Assembly (NCBI GenBank): GCA_905250075.1
Contig: CAJNOP010000024.1
Span: 554,508 to 618,507, forward strand
Source of the DNA: Rotaria sp. Silwood1
Taxonomy: Eukaryota > Rotifera > Eurotatoria > Philodinida > Philodinidae
Reading direction: 5' to 3'
DNA: 64,000 nt
In this document: positions 1 to 13,400 of the stretch, piece by piece
Layout: the number at the start of each line of letters is the position of its first letter
Numbering within the stretch: the stretch's first letter is position 1
Translations under genes and position numbers: made by a program
Notes under the pieces: generated by a model
Told to the model about the DNA's origin: nothing
What the model saw: only the letters and a program-made list of their open reading frames with translations
Databases searched by the model: none

Positions 1-465
1 TTTCAAATCGAAATTTGAAACTCAATTTGCTTGGTGTTACAACTTTTTCTGATTACGTCACTAGTATATTTTCACACAAAGCTATAATAATATATAATAC
101 AGATGAACTCAATGAATTCAAATTACTTTGCCGACCTGTACTCAATCGTATGGATTGTTACATAACTATGATTCTCTAATCAAAGAAGCAAAACTTATCC
201 TGTAGTCAAAATGCTACTATATTTAATGGGACTTTTTATGCCTTTAGTAATAGATAATAAAAAATATGAATACCGTAGGCTATGACAAACGTTATTGATA
301 TACGATCATAGACTGTACATCAATAACGTTTCGTTATAACATATAAACTACTTCCTTATTGCATGTCTAACGGATAAAGTAAATATCTTAACCATAGACA
401 ATTCTATCAATTAACCAACTTTAATTCTATAAGATTATATTTGGTTTTTAATAATGATAACTTAC
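1..465. other. Partial USP9X intron with a dispersed-repeat copy
   Basis: No coding signal is seen. The stretch lies downstream of the exon 31 donor. It holds a hairpin at 287-331 and about 140 nt of sequence shared, in reverse orientation, with 51340-51560. Confidence 0.7.
287..331. repeat. Perfect 13-bp inverted repeat (hairpin) in a dispersed-repeat copy
   Basis: AAACGTTATTGAT at 287-299 is the exact reverse complement of ATCAATAACGTTT at 319-331, with a 19-nt loop. The same hairpin, partly decayed, recurs near 51488-51527. Confidence 0.8.
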
Positions 466-1369
466 TTCGTGACGACCTATTGATGAATAATTGACAAAAA
501 ATTGAAAATATTGTGTAAGCATTTTAACATTATCAGGCATTTCTTTTTTTAGTAAACGTAAAACATGATTGAGTATGGATTCTTCAACTGTTAAATAATT
601 TTTAATGTCATCTAAATAAAAATCAACATTCGAAAATACAAAATAAAAGATATTTTTTGTAATATAAATTACCTGTTGGAATATTCGTTGTTTGTTCATC
701 TTGACGTGAATGACTAGCAAGTGCAACAAGCATTTTACCAAATGCATTACGAATCTATTGAATTCATAAATAAATACAAAAAAAAAAGAAAATGAAAAAA
801 AAAAAAATTTACTTCAGCTGATGTACAATCAATCAGATATTCTTGAAAACGATTTGGATGTTTAAATAAAACTTCTTCAGCTAAATAATATCGTGCTTTT
901 CGTGACCATCGAATACAATGTATCATTAATTCAGTCCAATCATTTGCAGGACCGCTGAAAAGAAAAACGACATATGTAAATACAAATAACAAAAACTTCA
1001 TTTCTTAAACAAACCGTAAAGCTTTTTTTGTTCGCCATCCAACAGAAAAAAGAAATTTCGTAGCTATTTGAACACTAACTAAAGCTAATTCTTCAATAGT
1101 TTCAATTGTCTATTGAAAAAACAAAAACGTTTTTTTATAAATATTTTTTTTATAGAAAAATCTTCATACATTATTAGACGAGATTTTATCTCCATGTTGT
1201 TGTTGTTGTTGTTGATAGAAAGTAACAATAACTTGTACATTACTTTGTACAAGTCTTTTCATAAAATGAAAATATTCAGGACTAAAATGTATTCGATTAT
1301 GAAGAAATTTTATATTTTGTTTTCGAACACTACGTTGAACAGATAATGGCATACGTTGTGTTTGATCAT
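466..1369 (-). other. USP9X: USP9X exons 27-31: C-terminal helical region
   Basis: Exons 1369-1170, 1109-1015, 954-813, 754-673 and 611-466. Recognisable blocks are [37 protein letters not shown] and [12 protein letters not shown]. Exon 27 ends with a short Gln run encoded by CAA/CAG codons. Exon 31 ends at GRHEV in phase 0 with a GTAAGT donor. Positions 1-465 are the start of the next intron. Confidence 0.9.
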
Positions 1370-4300
1370 CTATGAAAACATTTATATATAATTTTAAAAA
1401 AACACAAACGAAAAAAAAATAAATAAATGTACAAAGTTGTAATTTAGCTAAATCTTTTTCAAGACTATTTTCTGAATTTGATTCATTATTAGAAATTTTT
1501 TCATAGAATAATATATATGCATTCCACCATCGACGTTGTCTAAGAAAACAAAATAGTTTTATAAAACAAATAAAAAAATAAGCTTAAATAAAATATAATA
1601 CCGTTTCATAACTGGTTGATCAAATGATTGTGCTGGATAATCTCCACCGAAACATTGTGATCGAAGTTCTTCATCTTCATCCATTTTACAATCACTTACG
1701 TCTGTATCATCAAATTTATACCAATGTGGAGGATCAAAAGAATTTGATTCTTCTCTGAATTTATTGACAAAATTTTTTTTTTTAAATAAACAAAAGAAAA
1801 AAACAAAACAAAACAAAACTTACTTATTCTGTACAAATGAATAATAATGACCACCATTCGCTTGTCCACTGTGTACAATAATGCCTACTAGTTTATAACG
1901 AGTATCACCATTATTATTGCTATTGGTCGATTTTAGATCATCATCAGCACTTTCATCAATAACTGACATGCCTAATTAGAAAGATATTATAAGTATATTC
2001 ATGGATGTGGATATATGTACTCTTTTGTTCACTGTAGTAGATTTTAGAATTCTAGATACAAACGATATTGACTCATAGACTTTTAATTCAAAAAATAGTT
2101 TGACAAAAGGTTCGTTCATTTGATGGATTCTTAAAGAAAAGTACAGAAATTTGAGAGTATTAGGTTATCATGAGAATTTTGTGCTCGTTCCGAACAAGAG
2201 TTTCAAGTTTTTGTAAGATTCTTGATCCAGGAATCATGAGCTGATCTGTTAGAGACCTATAAATTAAGTTTGGAAGAACTTCAGCATACCAAAACTTACT
2301 ATTCTAAGAGTGAAAATTATTTCAAATATAGCGAACAAAACGACAAACACTTCTCTATTAAAAGGTATACTAATCACAACTAATCAAGTTAGGCAATCTT
2401 CTCAATTTTTATGAAAAGTAGACTTACAAAGTGAGCTCGCCTATGCTTGAATGATTGTTATATCACTCGATAGAGAACAATGTCGCCTTTAACTCTGTGC
2501 AAAAAAGAAATCAATAAAATAATGTATGCAGTGTAGGAGACTACTTGTGTAAACAACGCAGAATTCCTTCATCCACACTGGATCTTAGCCCCCCACCCGA
2601 AGAGAGCGGCTCCTAACTCCTTCACTATAAGCCCTAAAGAAATTTTGAAAATAATATTGGAAACAGAAGTTTTTTCAAAATTCTACAGGTGCTTTTAAGA
2701 GACTAAAAATTGAGTGAAAACTGTGTCAAAATACTTTTCAATCCACATTATAATAAATCTCTGACTTTTATCTAAAAGAAATGCAATCGTCTTCCACAAT
2801 CTTAGTACTCTACTGATTCACTGAACTTCAGCTGCACGCGTTTTAGGTATATTGCGAGATAAAACGACGGTAACCTTGACTTCATTTCGATTTTCTCAGT
2901 CGAGGAAGTTTTATTTCTACAAAACAGCTGAATTTTATAAAACATGACTGAATCATCAGTAGACGTGTAAGAGAATACATTGATCGATCGGGCCTGAAAT
3001 TTTTCAATGGAAAGTATAGAATCAATTTAGAAGAATGCAGCCCGTAACATCTCCAAAAACTGATTTGGTATGTCAGAAATTTGCAAACCTCAAATCTCTA
3101 TTTTTTGTTTTCAGGTGGCGACTCAACTGATCGGTTGATACATCTAATCATAAGAACTAAGCCGTTCTTAAACTTGAAAATCGAAATCAATACAACAGCA
3201 CCCTCGTTTTATCATGCAATTACCATTAATCTACATCCATATATTTAGATAATACCAAATTGTACGTAAGACTAGGGCACCGTCTTCATTGTAATCCTAT
3301 CTGCTTATATGATAATCTACACTATACAATCAATATGAATTACTAAACTTGCATTTCATGTACGGTTTTCAAATTTCTATACTCTATGTATCCTATGAAT
3401 TCTTAGTATTTTTCAATAGATGAAGTTAAATAAAGTTCAATAGTAAACAATATTTCCAGATGAAATCCAAATCAATAGAATTTTTTATGATTCATCTATT
3501 AATTAAGCTCTTAATTTACCTTCTGCTTTTGCAAGACCTTGAACTGTATACGGTTCCATATTCAATTCTCTTGGAAATTCGAAATAATCATTAAATTTAA
3601 TCGGTGTTTCACGTTCCCAATCATAATCAAATCGTTTAAGTTGAATAGCAAGAATAGGTGGTAATTTTTTAAAACAAGTTCGTTTAATCGTATCAACCTG
3701 AAATAAAATAATTAAATTAAAAAAAAAAAGAAATTTCCTAAAAAAAATTCTATATTTTACTTTTTTATTGCATTTTTCACAGAAATACGCATTAGGTCCA
3801 TCGAGTAATTCACCTATAACATACTGTTCAAGAGATTCTTTTAAATTTTGACTATGACGAATATCAACACTTAATAATGTAAAATCTTCTTCACGTGAAT
3901 ATCTTTAAAAACAAACGAAAATAATAATAATAATAATTCAAAAGTAAAATTATATATTTTTGAAATCTAATATTACCTATGTGGACAATCTTTACAAATT
4001 TTTTGATCAGCAAATGTTCCACCTAATACTTTCGAACATATTTGTGGTAAATTTAATGCTTTTAATGCTTCATCAACACTATCAACAACTGTATTCAAAA
4101 ATTCTACGGCATCATGTTGATCACGTAAATTCACCGGTTCACCAGAAAATCTATTTAATCAAAAAACAAAAACGAAATTTATACATGACTTTTTTCTTTT
4201 CTTTAAAACATACTTAAATATTTTCCAAAAACCTCTTGGAACATAATATTGTAATTTGGATTCAAGTAAATGTCCAAATATCCATTGTATATGACGAAAT

Positions 4301-4378
4301 ATTTGTATATTATATTCATTTCGTTCATTTGTTGAATCTTTTGGCGATAAATCCATATTATTATTATTATTATTATTA

Positions 4379-4423
<45 letters not shown>

Positions 4424-7400
4424 TGTTCTTGCTGTTTATTTGGTGATGTTATTGTAAAATTATCTTTATGAAAGAATTTTCCTTCAGAAAATGAATCAAA
4501 CTAGATAATAAAAAACAAACATTAAAAATATAAATGAAAAAATTCGAAAAGTTTCACATACAGCATCTCGACGTTGATCATCATCATCAGTTTCATCATC
4601 ACCATGTCCTGGTGGAATTTTAACTGATAATAATGCTGTACGTAATGATCGAATCATAAATAATTGTTGAAGAACAGAATTCATATAACATGTTGCTCCA
4701 CCATTTTTTAAACCAACAAAACCACGATTTGGACGTGGACCAACAAGTGGAGCAAAATCCCATTCATTCAGACTAGAATCGGGGACTACAAGAAAAATAA
4801 TTAAATTAACAAGTGTTTTTTTAATACTAATTAAATTCTTCAACGTTCTGGTTCCGATTATGATATCATACTTCGATTTGGGAATTATTAAGATCTCGAC
4901 ATTTTAAAATATTTTCACTGTTTTAAACTGCTAATTTATAGATTTGAATAGTAACTTTTATACTTTGATTAACGCTTAGTTTTTCGGTAAAAAGATTGGT
5001 TGTCCTAGTTACTGTATCCAGTGGAAAAAAACGTGATCGAAAAATCAGTATCTTTACAGAAGGATAGCAATTTTTTTTTGTGAAAAGTAAAATGTTGGAC
5101 AATAAACTATATGCATAGACTGAAACTAGAACATCTATTTATAAGAAAAACTTTCGTTCTGAAAAAAAAAATATCTTCAATAGAGTTAATCACCAGTTTT
5201 TTCCATTAATTCGATAATAAAAAAACTTCCAGAACATATTCTTCTATACCTAGAGTATGCCTCCAGTTAACATGAATGCAATCAGTATGAACAACCCCAT
5301 TGGGGTAATGTACCAATTGCCAATTTTTGAAACAAAAAAAAATTTTACAGGAGATTAGAGTAGCGGCCTCTTTCAGCGATCCTTCATTGCAAATAGTCTT
5401 TTTCTCATCATCTTATTATTTAGTACAACAAGGTAATATTTTAGTTGCTCAAATTATTTTGGACCCAGTTGAACCATACTTTGATACCCGCAATGATATT
5501 TTGTAATTGGACTGGATAGTTGACCAGAAGATACCAAAAACATTTTGTCAATTTTTCGCATTCAGTGACTAGAGCATTTGTAGAGCCCATCAGATACGGA
5601 AATTTGGACTCTAACCAAGGCATTCATTCAAAAAATATCATAAAAATGCAGCATCTCTGTAGCAACAAGATAAGGATATGAACTCTTTACAAGATATTTA
5701 TACCTACATAACGTATATAGTCTCGACTAAAAAGTAATGTATCAGTTGTGGGATTTTCCTCGTGAGATAATGAAATTACTTAAGTACTTATGGATAAAAG
5801 ATTATATTACCTGTATAAAATAGATCAGTAATATATTTATCAATTAATTTTAAATTTTCAATACAATTTGTTCCTAAAACAACTAATAAATCAAATGCAG
5901 CTAATGTTGACATAGGTGTTTGACAAATAGCAACAGGTGGTTCTTTAAGTAAATCAAGTTCATTATCTTCATCATTATTATTTGAAGCTTCATTATTATT
6001 GATTGATTGTTTTGAAAGACGTTTTCGTTTTAACAAACGAAAATTATATAGTAATGTTGATACTGGAAAAAGATATTGTTCAATAATTTGTTGTATAAGT
6101 AATTGATCAATACCATAATAACGTTTACGTTCACTTGTTTGAAATTGTAATAATTCTTTAGCAATATTTAAATGTCCACGAAGTAAATGATCATCAACAG
6201 GTAATGTTATTTGTTTTAAATATAAAATTTCATCATTTAATTGTTGAGATATATTAGGTGGTGATATATTACGTGAATAAGCATATGATAATAAACGACA
6301 TAATAAAAGAAAAAAATCTGATGATTGTAATGAATAATTTTTAAAATTATCTGAAGATTTATTTAATAATTGAAATTGTTTTTGAAGAAAAAATTGTATT
6401 AAATTTTCACATTGGCCTTGTGAACAACGTGATGTTAATAAAAAAATTTGTTCCGATGATGTATGACGAATTATTTGATATGGACAATAAAGTATTAAAT
6501 CAATAAAAAAATATTCAAAAAAGTTTTCTTTTAATAAATTTTCAACACTTGATGATACAAGTGCTAAAGATATAGATAATAATTCTAGTCCTTCACGACA
6601 TGCTAATTGACTTTCATCATCTTCTTCATTATCATCATTTATAATAGAAATATCATTTGAATTGAGCTAAACATTAAAAAGAAAAAAGAATATTTTATTG
6701 AGAAACATGTTCTTCTTCAGGCATAAAGATGAATGTGATGAAAACAAGTTGAGTAGTGTATTATTCGTGTAAATGAAGTAAAACAGATGAAAATTACTAT
6801 TGAAAGGTCTTAAAAATCAACTTGAAAAGGCCAGACGAAAGAAAATGAATGGATGAGATATATTAAAGCATAGTTAATTTAGATATGATATAGAAAAGCA
6901 TCCGCAATCATACTAAGATAAAGAGTTTTTCAGTCATCCTTATGGGTAGCGTGAAAGCATCTAGACGAAATGCTTGTTCATGTTTGACCCACTTAAAATA
7001 TTCTAGATAAATAAAACGCTATCAGTTAGGACAGATTAGGACCCTTCGAAAAGGACTTATGAGCATATCAAAAATCAATTTTTTCATCATTCCAACCAAT
7101 TTTGAAAGATTCTCTCACTAGTCTCGAGCTAAAATCAGTTGATAGGTTCTCGTGAGTAAGTCAATAACCTACAGTGTTTCGGGTTATTTGGCCTTTGTTG
7201 CTAAGATATCGAATTTGTGGTGGATTTGTCTTCTAGGCCTCTAGGTTTCAAGCGACATTATACTTTTGAACTTTGACCTAAAACTTTGCCCACATAAAGG
7301 CATCGGTTAGACTAGCATGTAGAGATAAATTTCAGATCTTTTTTTTATTAGGTTTCTCCAAGTGATGAAGTTTGTTGAATAACTGTTATTACAATAATTA

Positions 7401-10400
7401 TGATGAAGTGCTTATATTTTAAAAAATTTATATCTTGAAGAGAGTTATTGTAAACTTTTATTTCGTTTGAAATTTAGGATTCTAAAAGGAGAGGCCCACT
7501 AAAAATTCGATATCCTAATAACAAAGGTCGCACAGTCCAAATCAACCTTGAGTATTTATTTACTCATTAGACCCTATCGATAGAATATACTTCGAGTATA
7601 TAAATCCTACACGTCAATACCTTTTTCTTTTTCTATACAAATAAAAGATAAAGAAAAAAAAATTTGATCGCTTCAATCTTCACAAGAATTTGTGTATAAA
7701 CTGGCAGTTTCGATTGATTCTATTTTTTTTTTCTTTCAAGAGAACTAAAAACAAAACTTACATTTTCCTGTTTAAATGTCTGATGTATAACAAGAAAATC
7801 ATTTTTTAAATTTTTTTCAAATGAATTTTGTTTTGAATCTGATGCTAAACACCAAATAAGACGTATTAATTCTCTAATATGATTATATTGTATTAAAGAA
7901 TTTTTTGATATAGGATAATCACTTCGATGTGCTATTAATGTAGCTGCTATTTTTTGTTCAACTGACATTGATACATGTTGTTGTTCACCAACAACATTCA
8001 TTATAGGTAATGGTATTGTTGGTGTTATACTTAATATTTGTTCTAATGATTCATTAAATGGTGATGAATTATTTGAATTTGTTAAACGTAATTGATATAT
8101 AGCAAGTATTATTAAAAGACGTTTAAGAAGATAAAGTACAATAAAATAAATTGATTTTCTTGTTGATATATCACATTGATCAGTATAATGTTTTTCACTT
8201 AAAATATTTAATAAACATGATAAACCACCAGCATTTAAAAATCGTACATGTAAACCTTCAACATTATTATTATTTTGTAAACATATTTGATGTATATGTG
8301 CTGGTAAAAAATTAATTAATGTTGCTTTAAGATTATAAAGCATGTGTGATGGTGAAACATTAAAATAGAAATTATTTAAACGATTTAAACATTCTTCAGC
8401 ACTTGGTTGTTCATTATTTGCTGTTAATAATGTAAAACAACCATTCAACGTTTTTGTTGAATATAAATCAAGTGGAATTAAATCAAGAATTTGACGAGCA
8501 GTATCGCGAAGACGAGTATTACCTTCTTTACAAGCCAAATCAGCAATATCGATAAGAAATTGATAATATTCATGACTTTGAGATAATATCTAGATGAAAA
8601 ATAAATGTTTTATATTCAAAAATATAAACGAATTTATTTATTTTTGATTAGACTCGAAATAGTCAATAGACGCATAAAAAGAAATTTTATCTTACCACAG
8701 ATGGCAAAGAAGTTTCTGCATTCATATCAATATAATCCAGACTTCGATTATGATGAGATGATGTTAAAGAATTATTATTATTATTATTCATTTCTGATTC
8801 AGACGAACTACTCTCACCACTTGAACCACCATGAGTTTGATGTTGAACCCATCGTGCTGTAACCGACTAAATGAAAAAAAATAAATCAATATTGTTTAGT
8901 TTTGAAAAGAAAAACTCAACATACAATTCTATCTCGATCATCAGTTTGTCCTAATGTTTTATTATCATCAGTTGCATAGATTATTTCATTATTACGATAT
9001 AATTCAATAATACCATAAGAAGATTTATATCTAAATATAAAAAAATAAAAATTGTTTTAATTTCAAAACGAAAAAAAAACAAAGTATAAAATGAATACCG
9101 ATTATGAATAAATCTTCGAATATGTCCCCATGTATCATTTGAATGAAATCCATGTTCAAAATCATCTGTTCGATTTTGACCTGTATTTACACGTATAATT
9201 AATATCATTGATCGGCCTCGAAATGCTCTTTGAAAACAAAAAAAAAACAAAACAAATATTATTTATTCAATTTTTTTTAATTATTTGTTTCTTTTTTACC
9301 TTGACATCGGTAAAAATGATCGTTCTTTATGATATGAATTATCACATTCAGCTAAATATTCTCGAAGTACAATTAATATTCGTATTAATGAATTAAGTTT
9401 ATGTTGATATGCTTGTTTAGAATCTTGATGTGAATACATTAATTTAACACTATCATAAACAGGACGTAAACGTTCAAAACAATCACTTATAAATGATTCA
9501 TGTATACGTTTAACATCAGTTTTTAATTGTGGACTTATATTAGTATATATTTCTCTCATTAATTGTATACCACGATCAGCAACTTCATCTGAACCATTTA
9601 AAATTAATTTCCATAAATATTCAATACCAACAAGATCTTCATCATTCATTAAACGTATTGAACGACGTTTTTGTTGTAATTTATTTAATTGAGCATTGAC
9701 TGATTTAAAAAAACGATCGAAACAACTAAAGATTTAAGATAAAAAATGAATTAATTAAATATATGTTCAAGAGAAATATTTATAATATAGTATCGAATTG
9801 CTCAAGAAAAATGAACAAAAATTTATTCAATACAGTATACAATTGATGAGACAATGTTTTCAACTGAACAATAGCTGTTGAATTTGAATTCTGTATGTAA
9901 GCTAGAATCCTGTGAGACATGAAAAACTTTATAATGATAAGTTCTCTTTACTCTTCTGCCGAAATGTATAGTCTATTGCATGATGTATACCAAGAAATCG
10001 CATGACGGTATTTTGACCCGAGATTTGGTTTGTAGATAGATCTATTTGTCAGTAGAATGTCGTGGGAATTTCAGATCAAATATACATTTCCTACCTGAGA
10101 TACTAATGTCCCAAAAATCACTCACATTTGCTGAAATACGCTAGAATTTTACGTTTTTCTTTCGAATTTTAATATCTCGAGAAGGAAATATTCTTTTGAA
10201 CTTAAAGTTTTAGAGCATTCTATTAACAAATAGATTTTCGTATAGGAAAAATCTCAAATCGAAATATCGTTATTCGATTTCTTGGTGTTTACCGACCGCG
10301 CAAGAGGCTGAAACTCCAATGAAATGCCTATAAGTCTGGACAGAATATCTAAAAGAAATTATTCCATTGAGGTTTTTCGTATTTTACTGAGATCTATCTC

Positions 10401-13400
10401 ATGGATTCAGTCTGAGTTCAAAACGGGTTGATCAGTTCAAAATGTGTCTTTATGAGATTGTTGTCTGACGAGAGAATACTTTCAACTGGCATCCTCAGTT
10501 TGAGTTCATGGTATAGCTTGAAAAGAAACTCTCAACAGATTCACACCATTAGGTCTTTTTCTTCTCGAGTCACGAAATTTTAAATTTTGCCCTAAAAATA
10601 GATCTTATTGTATTTATCACATTCTAAAAGTCTCAGAGAAAATGGTTACTTTTCTCAAAGGATGTTTGATTTGCGAAATAATTTCTTTCTCGCAAAATAT
10701 TCGAAAAAAAGAACTAATCCATTTTGGGAGAAATTGTTTAGATAGAAATTTCTTGATTCGATTTTTCTTCTAACAGGCTGAAAATTCAATAAAATGATCA
10801 TAACTCGAGAAGAGAAAGACTTAATCGCATGAATTGTCTTGGGGACTTTTTTTAATTGACAATGGCGTCTGTTGGAAAAGTTCTCTCAAGGCTTACATGC
10901 AATCAGAAAAAATAAAATATTTAGTAGTAGAATCACAAGAAAGTAAAGTCCTGATTCTGACATTGTAAATGTGCTTGATTTAAGAGAGGACTAATGCGAC
11001 TTCAGTACTACTTTGAAAGGCTCATTGTATATCACATTAGAAATCCATTTTCACGACCTCTACCGAAATGTCATCTAGTCGTTGTGATTAAAGATAAATC
11101 GTTTTTTCACATGTAAAATTCCTAATCAAGGATGTAACTTATTCAAAATTTTCTATGCAGCGCTACCATCTCTTCCTTCAGTACTGAGCTACGTCCCTGT
11201 TCATAAGTTTTGACAAAATATTAATAAATAAAACAGCATCCTACAACAAAGATGTAAAAGATTGGTCTTTTTGATTTACTAAATTATATATCAGTTTGTT
11301 TCTCTTTATTTACATAATTGATCATTTTTCGTATGTTAGTTAAATTTGATCATTAAATCTTATTTCAACTTACTTCATGCCAAGATCTGTTAGAAGATGA
11401 GGTTCAAGTTTCATTAAATGACTTTGAATAAAATCTTTTGCTGCTTTAGGTTCAAAATCATCTTCATCAATAATCTAAATAATAAGTTTTTCTTCTGCTA
11501 ATGAATTTAATATTTCTTTTTTTTTTTACTTCAGCAAACCAACGAAAACATTGTTCACGATCATTTGGAAAAACAGCTTCTTCAGCTAAACATATCCAAA
11601 TTGTTTTTGAATGTTCAGCAGATAAATACATTCGTCCTTCTTTTAAAGTAAATCTTTAAAAAAAGAAATGAAATTTATAAACTTTTTTTTGTTTGATTTT
11701 CAATAAAAAAAATTTTACTTGAGAAAATTTAATCGTTCATGAATTTGTTGATTGTGATTAAACCGACCATCTGAATAATATTCTTCTGGTAATATATTTG
11801 ATTTAGTTTCTAGAAAAAAATATTAGATTTTATTCGAAATTGCTCCGTCTGGTCTGAATGAGCACATTCAAACTATCGGTGTCAGCCACACTGAATATTT
11901 CCGAGTTTGATTATTTATTAAAAATGGTTTCATCTGATAAAATTTACTGTGACATCTTAAAAACGACTTTTTTAAAAGTAGCAATCGATTTGTTCAAGAT
12001 AGAAAATATTATTGAATGAGAAAAACTATTAAAAAAGACTTAATTAAAAAAGAAGTGAATCCACGGTCAACTGTGGATTTTGATAATTTAAGCTCTGCTT
12101 TGATACAATTCTTAATAAATGACTTGAAATGCCTGGTCATTAATAAAGCCAATTGCTACGAGCTAAGCTATAATCATAGAAAATTTCTTGAAAAGATTTA
12201 CACATACTTCAATCATACTTCTTAATCCACATTAGATAATCACTCCGAAGGTACGACGTACTTTTTCCCGATTTTTTTATTCGATAATTAGCGCACCCTA
12301 CATATTTCTCAAAGGACTAGAGCCTGTTGGGACCGAATTTTTCGAATTCGGAATGAATCCGACGTGCTCTAATGATATGAATAACTATTAGGAGAGTAAG
12401 TGTTATGAATTTATTATTACTCAATTCATTTATATGTCAAATTTGTCATGCACGGAAATAAAAAAAATCGATTTTATAATATCCTATTTTTTTTCTATAA
12501 GATTATTCTACTTATTTTCTTAATTTCAACACATAGTCTACTACAATATCTATAATTTGAAAAGAAAACCATTAAATTTCAATTTTACCTTCTTTATGTT
12601 TTCTCGCACTTTCCATATATTGACAAAGATTTTCTGTAACAACACGAGTTAATTCATATTTTTTTTCTAATATATCAATAACACCAGTACGATTCTGTGG
12701 ACCGGGCATACGTGGAATGTTTTGTGCAAAAACACCCTCATGGAATTGCATGCATATCTCTTTTAATTGTTTTAATGAAATAATAACATGACCACGATCA
12801 TATTTAACTTCATCCATAAATTTATCAAGCCATAATAATTTTGTTTTTTCTTTTTCTTGTAAACAACTATAATCAAGTATTTTTAAATGTGCTGTTAATG
12901 CTTGATCAATTATTTCATTAGGTAAATGTTTATCATGTGCTATATTCCATAATAATTCAAGAACTTTATTTGCCATTAAACCTTCTTTATCATCTTCAGC
13001 TAATCGACGAATTAATTCAAGTAATTTTTCTTGTTGTTTCTTACTTGCTTTAGTCCAACTTTCCTAAAGAAAAGTTCATAGTAAATTTTCAAAAAATTTT
13101 TACTCAGTGTTGTTTTTTAATACTCGAAAACAATCAAATAAATGTTCAAGTTGTTCAGGTGAAAAGTCCCATGCTAATTTTGCAAGTAAATCATGAACAT
13201 TTTTTTCAATAGCTTCATGTTTTCCATATGATGAATTCCATATTTTATCTAAATCTATTCGACTTAATGCTTGTTCTTTTATAATAAAACGAAGAATTTT
13301 TTCTAATTTTTCAACATATTGTGGTTGATGTAAACAATCACGTAAAACAATATCAAGTACTTGATTTTCTTGTATCCATTGCTAAATAAATTAAATCATA

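Noticed and set aside
4236-4457. Plus-strand ORF with a poly-Tyr run
   Set aside because: It is the antisense reading of the (ATT)n run in USP9X exon 20.
5295-5307. Short perfect palindrome ACCCCA/TGGGGT
   Set aside because: Too short and isolated in an intron to support any function.
5441-5623. 60-codon minus-strand ORF inside the intron before USP9X exon 19
   Set aside because: It is in the sense direction, but flanking exons join in phase without it and it has no match to USP9X.
12016-12225. 69-codon ORF on the plus strand
   Set aside because: Lies in a USP9X intron, opposite strand, with no recognisable motif.
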